DNA of 8,194 bases from DASSTY01 sp035760645 (GTDB taxonomy: Bacteria > Gemmatimonadota > Gemmatimonadetes > Gemmatimonadales > GWC2-71-9): NCBI GenBank assembly GCA_035760645.1, contig DASTSO010000050.1:1-8194 (forward strand), read 5' to 3'. Within the stretch, counting starts at the first letter, position 1. Each line of letters starts with the position of its first letter. The position numbers were made by a program, and so were the translations under genes. Below, one piece after another: positions 1 to 6,188 of this stretch. A model generated the notes under the pieces. It did no database searches and was not told where the DNA came from. It was given only the letters and a program-made list of their open reading frames with translations.

Positions 1-339
1 GAGCGCGCCCGCGTCGCCTTCCTCGCCGGCGACGTCGCGACGCTCGACGCGATGTGGGACGACCGCTTCCTGGTGAACTCGCCGCTCGAGGTGGTGAACG
101 ACAAGCGGAAGGTGCTCGGGCTGCTCGCCGCCGGCGTCATCCGGCATACGACGGACGAGGTCACGATCGAGCAGGTCGCGCGCTACGGCGACGTGGTGGT
201 GGTGATGGGCCGCGACACGGTGGACGGCCCGCCGAGCCACGCGCTGACGCACCGGCGGTTCACGAACGTGTGGCAGCTCCAGGACGGGGCGTGGAAGATG
301 ATCGCGCGGCACGCGCAGGCGACGTCGGTCGGCGGCTGA
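1..339 (+). CDS. NTF2-like / DUF4440 (SnoaL-fold) protein, 5'-truncated
   Basis: The reading frame is open from the first base, so the gene starts outside the window; 112 residues and a TGA stop are visible. The first visible residues (ERARVAFLAGDVATLDAMW) continue smoothly into the later part, so the Met at position 52 is internal, not the start. The pattern fits the small cone-fold NTF2-like superfamily: a helix with 'GDVATLDAMWDDRFLVNSP', then a helix 'KRKVLGLLAAG', then beta strands, one carrying 'YGDVVVVMGRD' and the last 'FTNVWQLQDGAWKMIARHAQ'. The closing Trp-x(7-8)-Trp-Lys-x3-His pattern is typical of DUF4440 proteins. Members bind or turn over small ligands, or have no known activity; no catalytic role can be assigned here. 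There is no sign of a signal peptide, but the N-terminus is missing. The gene is followed by a hairpin-rich spacer and is probably a separate unit from the AsmA-like gene 307 bp downstream. Confidence 0.8.
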   Translation, partial: ERARVAFLAGDVATLDAMWDDRFLVNSPLEVVNDKRKVLGLLAAGVIRHTTDEVTIEQVARYGDVVVVMGRDTVDGPPSHALTHRRFTNVWQLQDGAWKMIARHAQATSVGG

Positions 340-356
340 GGGCGGCGCTCGCTCGA

Positions 357-517
357 GCCGGCCCCTGAAGGGGCCACTCGGCCGGAGGCCCCTAAAGGGC
401 CCTCGGCGGGCGCACCGCTCCGCCGCCGGGGTACGGCGCTCGGGGTGGGCACGGCGCGCCGCTGCCTCGGAGAGCCCTTCAGGGCTCGCAGGCCGAGTGG
501 CCCCTTCAGGGGCCGGC
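357..517. repeat. Nested palindromic (REP/BIME-like) inverted repeat
   Basis: Bases 357-383 and 491-517 are exact reverse complements over 27 bp, separated by 107 bp. Each arm carries a self-complementary hairpin: GGCCCC-TGAA-GGGGCC at 360-375 and GGCCCC-TTCA-GGGGCC at 499-514. Inside them are two related but diverged hairpins: 385-404 (loop TAAA, one stem mismatch) and GAGCCC-TTCA-GGGCTC at 472-487. The order hairpin A, hairpin B, centre, hairpin B', hairpin A' is mirror-symmetric, as in bacterial REP-pair elements. The first hairpin begins 20 bases after the NTF2-like stop, so it may also end or protect that transcript, but no T-run follows. No transposase is nearby. Calling it a dispersed family is inference, because copy number cannot be seen from one window. 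Confidence 0.7.
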
Positions 518-520
518 CGC

Positions 521-552
521 GCAGGGGCCGCCTCGCGCAGGGGCCGCCTCGC
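521..552. repeat. 16-bp tandem duplication (2 exact copies)
   Basis: GCAGGGGCCGCCTCGC occurs at 521-536 and again, immediately adjacent and identical, at 537-552. The match runs three bases further to the left (518-520). The unit contains AGGGGCC, the half-site of the neighbouring hairpins, so the duplication probably arose from the same repeat family. It has no visible coding or regulatory role. Confidence 0.75.
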
Positions 553-570
553 GATCGCCTCCCCCGCCCG

Positions 571-590
571 ACAGTGATCCGCGCCACTGT
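571..590. promoter_or_regulatory. Possible operator: ACAGTG-N8-CACTGT
   Basis: A 6-bp perfect inverted repeat (571-576 and 585-590) with an 8-base spacer lies about 55-75 bases upstream of the AsmA-like start. A second one, TACCGG-N10-CCGGTA (591-596 and 607-612), follows directly. Half-sites spaced like this could bind a dimeric regulator, but short repeats of this size also arise by chance in GC-rich DNA. No regulator gene is adjacent. Confidence 0.25.
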
Positions 591-634
591 TACCGGCCCC
601 CCGCCGCCGGTACCCCGCCCCGCCCCGCCCGCGC

Positions 635-642
635 TACCTTTT
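635..642 (+). promoter_or_regulatory. -7 promoter box (TAnnTTTG-like) for AsmA-like gene
   Basis: TACCTTTT matches the TAnnTTTG -7 consensus known from Bacteroidota at every specified base except the last. It is a rare AT-richer patch in a C-rich stretch. It ends four bases before the ATG at 647, so a start site at the usual distance would fall on or next to the start codon, giving a leaderless or nearly leaderless mRNA. No Shine-Dalgarno sequence lies before the ATG, which fits. No clear -33/-35 element is seen. Confidence 0.45.
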
Positions 643-646
643 CCTC

Positions 647-3409
647 ATGACATCCAAGACGCGCAAGCTCCTCGCCGCCGCCGGCGGCCTGGTCGTGCTC
701 CTGCTGCTGCTCCTCGCGCTCGTCCCCGCGCTCTTCGGCGGCCGCATCGCCGAGCGGGTGAAGGCGCAGGTGAACCGCACCCTCCTCGCCCGGGTGGACT
801 GGCGCGACGCCCACCTCGGCGTCTTCCACGACTTCCCCAACGTCACCCTCGGCCTCGACGGCCTCACCGTGGCCGGCGTCGGCCGGTTCGAGCACGACAC
901 GCTCGCCGTGGTCAACCAGCTCCGCGTGGTGCTCGACCTCGGCAGCGTGGTGCGGAGCGCGCTGGGCGGCTCGGGGCCGATGGTCGTGCGCGCCGTCGAG
1001 CTCGACCACCCCGTGGCCCGCCTCATCGAGCTCGAGGACGGCACGGCCAACTGGCAGATCACCAGGCCCTCGGCCGACACCACCGGCGGGCGGGCGGTGC
1101 GCGTCAGCCTCAAGCGCTTCACGATCGACCGCGGGGCGATCCTCTTCGACAACCGCGCGGCGAAGGTGCAGGCGCTCCTCAAGGGGATCGACCAGACGCT
1201 GAGCGGCGACTTCAGCAAGGACCTGGTGGATCTGGAGACCCGCCTCCATGCCGACAGCGCGACGGTGCGCTTCGCGAACCTCACCTATCTCAACGGGGTG
1301 CGCGCCGACCTCACCGCCAACGTGCGCGCCGACATGGTGAAGAAGCTCTACACCCTGCGCGAGGGCACGGGGCTCCGCCTCAACGAGCTCGCGCTCGCCG
1401 CGCAGGGCAGCGTCGCGCAGCAGGGCCCCAAGGGCGAGCGGCTCGCGCTCGATCTCGCCTTCGGCGCGCCGAAGACCGACTTCAAGGGCATCCTCTCGCT
1501 CGTCCCGGCGGTCTACGCGAAGGACTTCAAGTCGGTGCGCACCTCGGGCGCGCTCGCCGTCTCGGGCCGCGTGCGGGGCGAGTACGGCAAGGACGCCTTC
1601 CCCGCGTTCGCCGTGAGCGCCAAGGTGACGGACGGCACCTTCCGCTACCCCGACCTCCCGCTCCCCGCGCGCGACGTCGCGCTCGATCTCGCGCTCACCA
1701 ACCCCGGCGGCTCGCCCGACAGCACGGTGGTGGACCTGAGCCGCTTCCACGTCGTGCTGGGCCGGAACCCGATCGACGCGCGCATGGTGCTGCGCACCCC
1801 GGTCTCCGATCCCGACGTGGACGCGCGGCTCAAGGGGACGCTCGACCTCGCCGATCTCCGCCGCACGGTGAAGCTCGACCAGGTGCAGGAGCTCCGGGGC
1901 GTGGTCAGCGCCGACGCCGCGGTGAAGACCCGCATGTCGTGGCTCGACAAGGGCCAGTACGACCGCGTCGCCGCGAGCGGCACGATCGCCGCGCGCGACC
2001 TCGCCGTGAAGGGGGCGGCGCTCAAGCAGCCCGTCACGGTGACCGAGGCGACGCTCGCCCTGGCGCCGCGGCGCGCCGAGCTCCGGTCGCTCAGCGGCAC
2101 CGCGGGGAGCAGCGACTTCGCCGCGTCGGGCGCCGTCGAGAACCTGCTGGGCTACGTCTTCCGGGACGAGGACCTGCGCGGGAGCGCCACGGTCAACAGC
2201 AACCGGTTCGTGCTCGACGAGTGGAAGAGCGACACCGGGAGCCTCAAGGTGATCCCGGTGCCGAAGGGGATCGACTTCGCCCTCGCCGCCACCGTGAAGC
2301 AGCTCCTCTACGGCAAGATGCGCATGAGCGACGCGCACGGCCGGCTGCGGATCAAGGACCAGCGGCTCACGCTCGAGGACTTCGCCGTCAACACGCTGGG
2401 CGGCTCGATCGGCGTCACCGGCTACTACGAGACGACGCACCCGGCGAAGCCGACGTTCGACGTCGGGCTGAAGCTGCAGCAGCTCGACATCCCGCAGGCC
2501 GTGGCCACCCTCGCCACGGTGCAGGCGTTCGCGCCGGTGGCGAAGTACGCCCAGGGGACGTTCTCGACCGACATGCGCCTCACGGGGCCGCTGCAGGAGA
2601 ACATGCTGCCGGTGTTCGCGGCGCTCACCGGCCAGGGGACGCTGCAGACCTCGCAGCTCGTGCTGAAGGACTTCCCCGCGCTCGAGAAGCTCGCGGCGAA
2701 GACGAAGCTCACCTTCCTCACCGAGGACGCGATCCGCGCGCTGCGCTCGCAGTTCACGATCGAGAACGGCCGCTTCCGGGTGCAGCCCTTCACCGTCGGC
2801 CTGGGCCAGGCCTCGATGCAGGTGGCGGGCTCGAACGGGCTCGACCAGTCGCTCGACTACACGCTGCACCTCGCGGTGCCGCGCGCGCTGATCGGGCCGC
2901 AGGCGAACCAGGCGCTCGCGGGGATTCTCTCGAAGGCGACGGCGGCGGGCTTCAACCTGCAGGCCGCGCCCGAGCTCGGCCTCGACGTGCGGCTCACCGG
3001 CAAGGTGACCGACCCGGCCGTGGGCGTGGACCTCGGCAGCGTCGCGGGCTCGGCGACGCAGGCGGTGCAGCAGGCGGCCGAGCAGCGGGCGCAGGCCGTG
3101 GTGGACACGGCGAAGCAGCGCCTCTCGGCCGAGGCGCAGCGGCTCCTCGCGGAGGCCGATTCGAGCGCGGCGAAGATCCGCGCCGAGGCGCAGGCGCTCG
3201 CCGACCGGGTGAAGGCGGAGGGGAACCAGCGCGCCGACAGTCTCGCGGCGCGCGGCGGCACCAATCCGCTCGCGCAGACCGCCGCGAAGGCCGCCGCCGA
3301 CCGGCTGCGCCAGGAGAGCGACGCCCGCGCCGCGCAGATCGTGCGCGAGGCGAACGCGCGGGCGGACAGCGTGGTGGCGGCGGCGCGGCGGCGGGCGGGG
3401 GCGCCGTGA
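647..3409 (+). CDS. AsmA-like family membrane-anchored envelope protein
   Basis: This 920-residue protein has a short basic N-terminus (MTSKTRK) and one hydrophobic helix at about residues 8-30, followed by a very long beta-rich, presumably periplasmic, region. The segment 'FPNVTLGLDGLTVAG' with 'DTLAVVNQLRVVLDL' (residues 63-98) is the typical start of an AsmA N-terminal domain in FCB-group proteins. Repeating short strands of the type 'GTLDLADL' and 'LQTSQLVLKDFP', and the AsmA C-terminal-type region 'DYTLHLAVPRALIG' (about 560-798), complete the fold. AsmA/TamB/YhdP relatives form long hydrophobic grooves that move phospholipid between inner and outer membranes; that role is inferred here from family. 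Residues about 800-920 are an unusual Ala/Gln/Arg/Glu-rich helical tail. The start is chosen because the membrane anchor follows at once and a promoter-like box precedes it; there is no Shine-Dalgarno sequence. It stands alone on this strand and converges on the M1 peptidase gene. Confidence 0.85.
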   Translation: MTSKTRKLLAAAGGLVVLLLLLLALVPALFGGRIAERVKAQVNRTLLARVDWRDAHLGVFHDFPNVTLGLDGLTVAGVGRFEHDTLAVVNQLRVVLDLGSVVRSALGGSGPMVVRAVELDHPVARLIELEDGTANWQITRPSADTTGGRAVRVSLKRFTIDRGAILFDNRAAKVQALLKGIDQTLSGDFSKDLVDLETRLHADSATVRFANLTYLNGVRADLTANVRADMVKKLYTLREGTGLRLNELALAAQGSVAQQGPKGERLALDLAFGAPKTDFKGILSLVPAVYAKDFKSVRTSGALAVSGRVRGEYGKDAFPAFAVSAKVTDGTFRYPDLPLPARDVALDLALTNPGGSPDSTVVDLSRFHVVLGRNPIDARMVLRTPVSDPDVDARLKGTLDLADLRRTVKLDQVQELRGVVSADAAVKTRMSWLDKGQYDRVAASGTIAARDLAVKGAALKQPVTVTEATLALAPRRAELRSLSGTAGSSDFAASGAVENLLGYVFRDEDLRGSATVNSNRFVLDEWKSDTGSLKVIPVPKGIDFALAATVKQLLYGKMRMSDAHGRLRIKDQRLTLEDFAVNTLGGSIGVTGYYETTHPAKPTFDVGLKLQQLDIPQAVATLATVQAFAPVAKYAQGTFSTDMRLTGPLQENMLPVFAALTGQGTLQTSQLVLKDFPALEKLAAKTKLTFLTEDAIRALRSQFTIENGRFRVQPFTVGLGQASMQVAGSNGLDQSLDYTLHLAVPRALIGPQANQALAGILSKATAAGFNLQAAPELGLDVRLTGKVTDPAVGVDLGSVAGSATQAVQQAAEQRAQAVVDTAKQRLSAEAQRLLAEADSSAAKIRAEAQALADRVKAEGNQRADSLAARGGTNPLAQTAAKAAADRLRQESDARAAQIVREANARADSVVAAARRRAGAP

Positions 3410-3428
3410 CGTCAGGCCGCCGCTTTAC

Positions 3429-3460
3429 GGGGCCGACCCCTACGGCGCCGGCTGCGCCGT
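3429..3460. terminator. Short hairpins between convergent genes
   Basis: Two small hairpins lie where the AsmA-like gene and the M1 peptidase gene meet: GGGG-CCGA-CCCC (3429-3440) and ACGGCGC-CGGCT-GCGCCGT (3442-3460). The second covers the last codons of the peptidase. Neither is followed by a T-run on either strand, so a role as a two-way terminator is possible but weakly supported. Confidence 0.3.
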
Positions 3461-5140
3461 GACGTAGAAGACCGGATCCACCCGCAGCGCCGTCCCGGCG
3501 GGGAGCGACGACGCGGCCGACTGCCACTCGGTGGTCGGCCGCAGGCGCGTCCAGCCCTCGGCGGCGAGCCCCACCCGCACCGGCATGGCGAAGCCGGGGA
3601 CCACGTTCGTCCACCGGTACGAGAGCTTCGCGCCGTCGAAGCGGTACTCGAGCACCGGCACCTGCGTCGTCTCGAGGTACTGGGCGAAGATCTTCGAGAG
3701 ATCGACGCCCGTGGTGGCGCTCATGAGATCGCGCACCTGGCTCGCCGTCACCGTCTGGTGGCGGTACGTCGCCTGGATGGCGCGCAGCGCCGCCAGCCAC
3801 TTTGCGTCGTCGTCCACCACGGCGCGCATCGTCAGCAGCATGTTCGCGCCCTTGGGGTAGCGGTCCTGCGAGCGCGGGACGTCGTGGACGCCGTAGGCGC
3901 CGATGATCGGCACGTCGTTGCGGATCATCCGGCGCACGCCCACGAGGTAGCGCTCGCCCGCCTCCCGCCCCTTCGTGCACTCCAGCCAGAGCCCCTCGGC
4001 GTACATGCCGAAGCTCTCGTGGATCCACATGTCGGCGTGGTCCTTCGCGCTGACGTTGTTGCCCCACCACTCGTGCGCGCTCTCGTGCACCACGATGTAG
4101 TCCCAGCCCAGCCCCTCGCCGGTGCCCGAGAGGTCGCGGCCGAGATAGCCGGGCAGGTACCGGTTGCCGTAGGCGATGCCGCTCTGGTGCTCCATGCCGA
4201 GATAGGGCACCTCGATCAGCTTGTAGCCGTCGCGGTACCAGGGGTACGGGCCGAACCAGCGCTCGAAGCAGGCGAGCATCGTCTTCGCCTGCGGGACGAG
4301 CGCCCGCGCCTGCGCCTCGTGTGGGCGCAGCGCCCAGAACTCGATGGTGAGCGGGCCCTCCGCCCCCGCGAAGGTGTCGCGCACCGGCACGTAGGCGGCG
4401 CTCGCGTTGACGGCGACGTTGTAGCTGTTGATCGGATTCGCGACGAACCACTCGTAGGTGGTGGTGCCGTCGCCGTTGCGGGTGGTCGCGCGCAGGCGGC
4501 CGTTCGAGACGTCGATCATCGGGTCGGGCACCGTGATCGCGATGCGCTGGCTGTCGGGCTCGTCGGCCGGGAAGTCCTTCAGCGGCCACCAGGTGCTGGC
4601 GCCGGGCCCCTCGTTGGACGTCGCGATCCAGGGCGCGCCGGCGCTGTCGGCCTCCCAGTGGAAGGGGCCCGCGCCCGCGCGACCGCCGCGCGCCGTGTCC
4701 GCCGCCGGGCGGCTCCAGCGGCCGTGGTACCAGACGGTGAGCGTCCCGCGGCTGCCGGCGCGCGGCGGCGCGGCGAGCGTCACGAAGAAGGCGTTGCCGT
4801 CGCGGCGATGGGCGAGGCGCCGGCCGGCCTGCACGACGCTGTCGACCTCGAGCGGCTGCTGCAGGTCGATCTGCATCTCCTGCGCCGGCCGGAGCACGCG
4901 ATAGGTGATGGTGTTGAAGCCGCGGACGCTGCTGTCCGCCGGGCTCACCCGCACGTGCAGGTCGTAGAACTCGGCGTCCCACCACGCCCGCCCGGGGCCG
5001 TTGCTGCCGCGGAGCGTGTCGGCGCGGGTGAAGACCCGCGGGGCCGGGGCGGTGGGCGTCTGCGCCGCGGCGCCGGCGGGGAGGAGGACGAGCGCGGCGA
5101 GGGCGAGGCGCGCACAGCGGCGCATCGAGAGGAGTCGCAT
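3440..5140 (-). CDS. Secreted M1-family zinc aminopeptidase
   Basis: Exported metallopeptidase that removes N-terminal residues from peptides, 566 residues from the chosen start. MRLLSMRR at residue 1 begins a signal peptide (hydrophobic core LALAALVLL, AGAAA cleavage site near residue 26). Longer in-frame starts up to 5257 would lie in or near the upstream hairpin and put 39 unlike residues before the signal; Met at 5125 is a second option. The M1 signature is complete: HESAH at 352-356 plus Glu375, which is HEXXH-x18-E, giving the two His and one Glu zinc ligands and catalytic Glu353. Tyr428 in 'RYPKG' fits the transition-state tyrosine. The exopeptidase motif reads GMEHQ (315-319) rather than GAMEN. 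'WWPLKDFP' (184-191) is a common N-terminal domain motif. The chain ends with a short beta-rich domain and lacks the large helical domain IV of longer M1 enzymes. It is probably transcribed from its own promoter at about 5197-5204. Confidence 0.9.
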   Translation of the reverse strand: MRLLSMRRCARLALAALVLLPAGAAAQTPTAPAPRVFTRADTLRGSNGPGRAWWDAEFYDLHVRVSPADSSVRGFNTITYRVLRPAQEMQIDLQQPLEVDSVVQAGRRLAHRRDGNAFFVTLAAPPRAGSRGTLTVWYHGRWSRPAADTARGGRAGAGPFHWEADSAGAPWIATSNEGPGASTWWPLKDFPADEPDSQRIAITVPDPMIDVSNGRLRATTRNGDGTTTYEWFVANPINSYNVAVNASAAYVPVRDTFAGAEGPLTIEFWALRPHEAQARALVPQAKTMLACFERWFGPYPWYRDGYKLIEVPYLGMEHQSGIAYGNRYLPGYLGRDLSGTGEGLGWDYIVVHESAHEWWGNNVSAKDHADMWIHESFGMYAEGLWLECTKGREAGERYLVGVRRMIRNDVPIIGAYGVHDVPRSQDRYPKGANMLLTMRAVVDDDAKWLAALRAIQATYRHQTVTASQVRDLMSATTGVDLSKIFAQYLETTQVPVLEYRFDGAKLSYRWTNVVPGFAMPVRVGLAAEGWTRLRPTTEWQSAASSLPAGTALRVDPVFYVTAQPAP

Positions 5141-5196
5141 GCGGGTTCCGGGGATGAGAGAGTCGCGGGCAATGGAAGTGCATCCGTCCGCCGCTC

Positions 5197-5204
5197 CAAA
5201 GCTA
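5197..5204 (-). promoter_or_regulatory. -7 promoter box (TAGCTTTG) for M1 peptidase gene
   Basis: On the minus strand this reads TAGCTTTG, an exact match to the TAnnTTTG -7 consensus of Bacteroidota. It lies 56 bases upstream of the chosen peptidase start, predicting a leader of about 50 bases, and just downstream of the large hairpin that ends the phosphatase operon. No TTTG is found at the -33 position. The perfect box and its position between a terminator-like hairpin and a gene start are the support. Confidence 0.45.
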
Positions 5205-5233
5205 CATGCCCGGCGCATGCCGTGGCGACCTCC

Positions 5234-5311
5234 GACGATAGCAGGGGACGGGCCCACGGGGAGCGGAGGCGGTGGCCAACGCTCCCCGTGGGCCCGTCCC
5301 CTGCTATCGTC
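5234..5311. terminator. Perfect 32-bp-arm hairpin ending the kinase-phosphatase operon
   Basis: Bases 5234-5265 and 5280-5311 are exact reverse complements over 32 bp, with a 14-base loop (5266-5279). The transcript from the minus strand would fold into a very stable GC-rich stem directly after the phosphatase gene; the stem includes the phosphatase's final codon and TAG stop. There is no T-run after it on either strand, so it is not a textbook intrinsic terminator. It could act as a U-less terminator, an RNA-end protector or an RNase III target. It separates the phosphatase operon from the promoter-like box of the M1 gene. Confidence 0.7.
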
Positions 5312-6188
5312 CTCCCGCCGGCAGCGGCGCCCGCGCCGCGATCAGCGTGACGTTGTCCGTCCCGCCGCGCTCGAGCGCGAGCTCGAGGAGCGCGCGGCAG
5401 AGCTGCTCGGAGGAGGTCATCGTCGCGATCGCGCGCTCGATCTCGGCGTTGCTCACGTGCTTGGTGAGCCCGTCGGTGGCGAGCAGCACGACGCAGCCGC
5501 GCGGGATCTCCATCCGGGTGACGACCGGCATCGCCTCGTCGCCGCCGATCGCGCTCGCGAGCACGTGGCGGAACGGCGACTTCTCGAGCCGGTCGGCGGG
5601 CAGGATCCCCTGGTCCACCAGCCCCTGCGCGATCGTCTGGTCGCGCGTGAGCTGGGTGAGCTCGCCGTCCCAGTAGCGGTAGCAGCGGCTGTCGCCCACC
5701 TGCGTGACGTAGAGCCAGGGGAAGACGGCGACCGCGAGGGTGAGGGTCGTCGCCGTCGGGCCCTCGGAGTCGGGCCGCCGCCGCTCCCGCACCGCCGCAT
5801 GCGCCTCGAGCGCCGCCCGCTTCAGCGCCTCGTAGAACTCCGCGTCCGAGCCGGCCCCCGCCGCATGGTACGACCGGAGCGACGAGGCGACGTAGGTCGT
5901 GATCGTCTCGAGCGCGACCCGGCTCGCCTCCCCGCCCCCTGCGCCGCTGCCGACGCCGTCGGCCACCAGCATGTAGGTGGCGAGGCGCTCGCCCCGGAGC
6001 GGGAGTGAGGCGACGTCGGGCAGGCTGGTCCCGTGCACCACCACCTGCGGGTGCACGGTGCAGAGCATGAAGTGGTCCTGGTTCTCCGTGCGCACGCGGC
6101 CCACGTGCGTGATGCCGAACAGGTCGAGCTCGGCGTCGTGCGGGCGGACCCAGTACTGGTCCGAGGTGCGCGAGGCGCGGGCGGTCAT
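5304..6188 (-). CDS. PP2C (PPM)-type Ser/Thr protein phosphatase
   Basis: Metal-dependent phosphatase of 294 residues that removes phosphate from Ser/Thr of proteins; no signal peptide or membrane helix, so cytoplasmic. All main PPM motifs are present in order: RTENQD at 33-38 with metal ligand Asp38; VADGVG at 75-80 with Asp77; TATTL at 145-149; GDSR at 165-168; TRDQT at 181-185; ATDGL at 237-241 with Asp239; GGTDNVTL at 275-282 with Asp278. It therefore looks catalytically intact. The start is set by GGGAGGA seven bases upstream and by the ATGA overlap with the kinase stop. The same frame stays open far upstream, but that part is a shadow of the kinase gene. Genetic coupling to a Ser/Thr kinase suggests it dephosphorylates the kinase or its targets. 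The C-terminus is a short AGGR tail running into the large hairpin. Confidence 0.93.
   Translation of the reverse strand: MTARASRTSDQYWVRPHDAELDLFGITHVGRVRTENQDHFMLCTVHPQVVVHGTSLPDVASLPLRGERLATYMLVADGVGSGAGGGEASRVALETITTYVASSLRSYHAAGAGSDAEFYEALKRAALEAHAAVRERRRPDSEGPTATTLTLAVAVFPWLYVTQVGDSRCYRYWDGELTQLTRDQTIAQGLVDQGILPADRLEKSPFRHVLASAIGGDEAMPVVTRMEIPRGCVVLLATDGLTKHVSNAEIERAIATMTSSEQLCRALLELALERGGTDNVTLIAARAPLPAGGR

Larger units (their letters stand above)
340..646. other. Non-coding spacer with hairpins, tandem repeat and promoter
   Basis: This 307-bp stretch has no convincing gene. Frames that cross it are arginine/proline-rich shadows. It holds, in order: a nested inverted repeat of four GGCCCC-like hairpins (357-517), a 16-bp tandem duplication (521-552), two short inverted repeats (571-590 and 591-612), a C-rich tract, and a -7-like box directly before the ATG at 647. 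Confidence 0.75.

Noticed and set aside
518..552. Tandem repeat as part of a CRISPR array
   Set aside because: The two copies abut with no spacer, the unit is only 16 bp, and there are no cas genes.
590..2869. Minus-strand open frame of 759 codons antisense to the AsmA-like gene
   Set aside because: It is a compositional mirror of the AsmA-like gene (His/Val/Arg/Glu-rich, no recognisable domain), with no promoter or ribosome site.
3407..3414. TGACGTCA palindrome at the AsmA-like stop as a CRE-type regulatory site
   Set aside because: It is eight bases at the end of a gene, far from any promoter, in a bacterial context; most likely chance.
445..3462. Plus-strand open frame of 1005 codons over the AsmA-like gene
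   Set aside because: The translation is almost all Arg, Pro, Gly and Ala with no domain pattern. It overlaps the AsmA-like gene in another frame, and long open frames like this are expected at this GC content.
2994..5183. Minus-strand open frame of 729 codons over the M1 peptidase
   Set aside because: Arg/Pro/Ala-rich shadow. The real frame carries the HEXXH zinc site and signal peptide.
5141..5257. Longer N-terminus for the M1 peptidase starting at 5257
   Set aside because: It would place 39 unrelated residues before a clear signal peptide, overlap the hairpin arm, and start upstream of the promoter-like box.
3758..5350. Plus-strand open frame of 530 codons antisense to the peptidase
   Set aside because: Val/Ala/Arg/His-rich antisense shadow without motifs. 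It also runs through the 32-bp hairpin.
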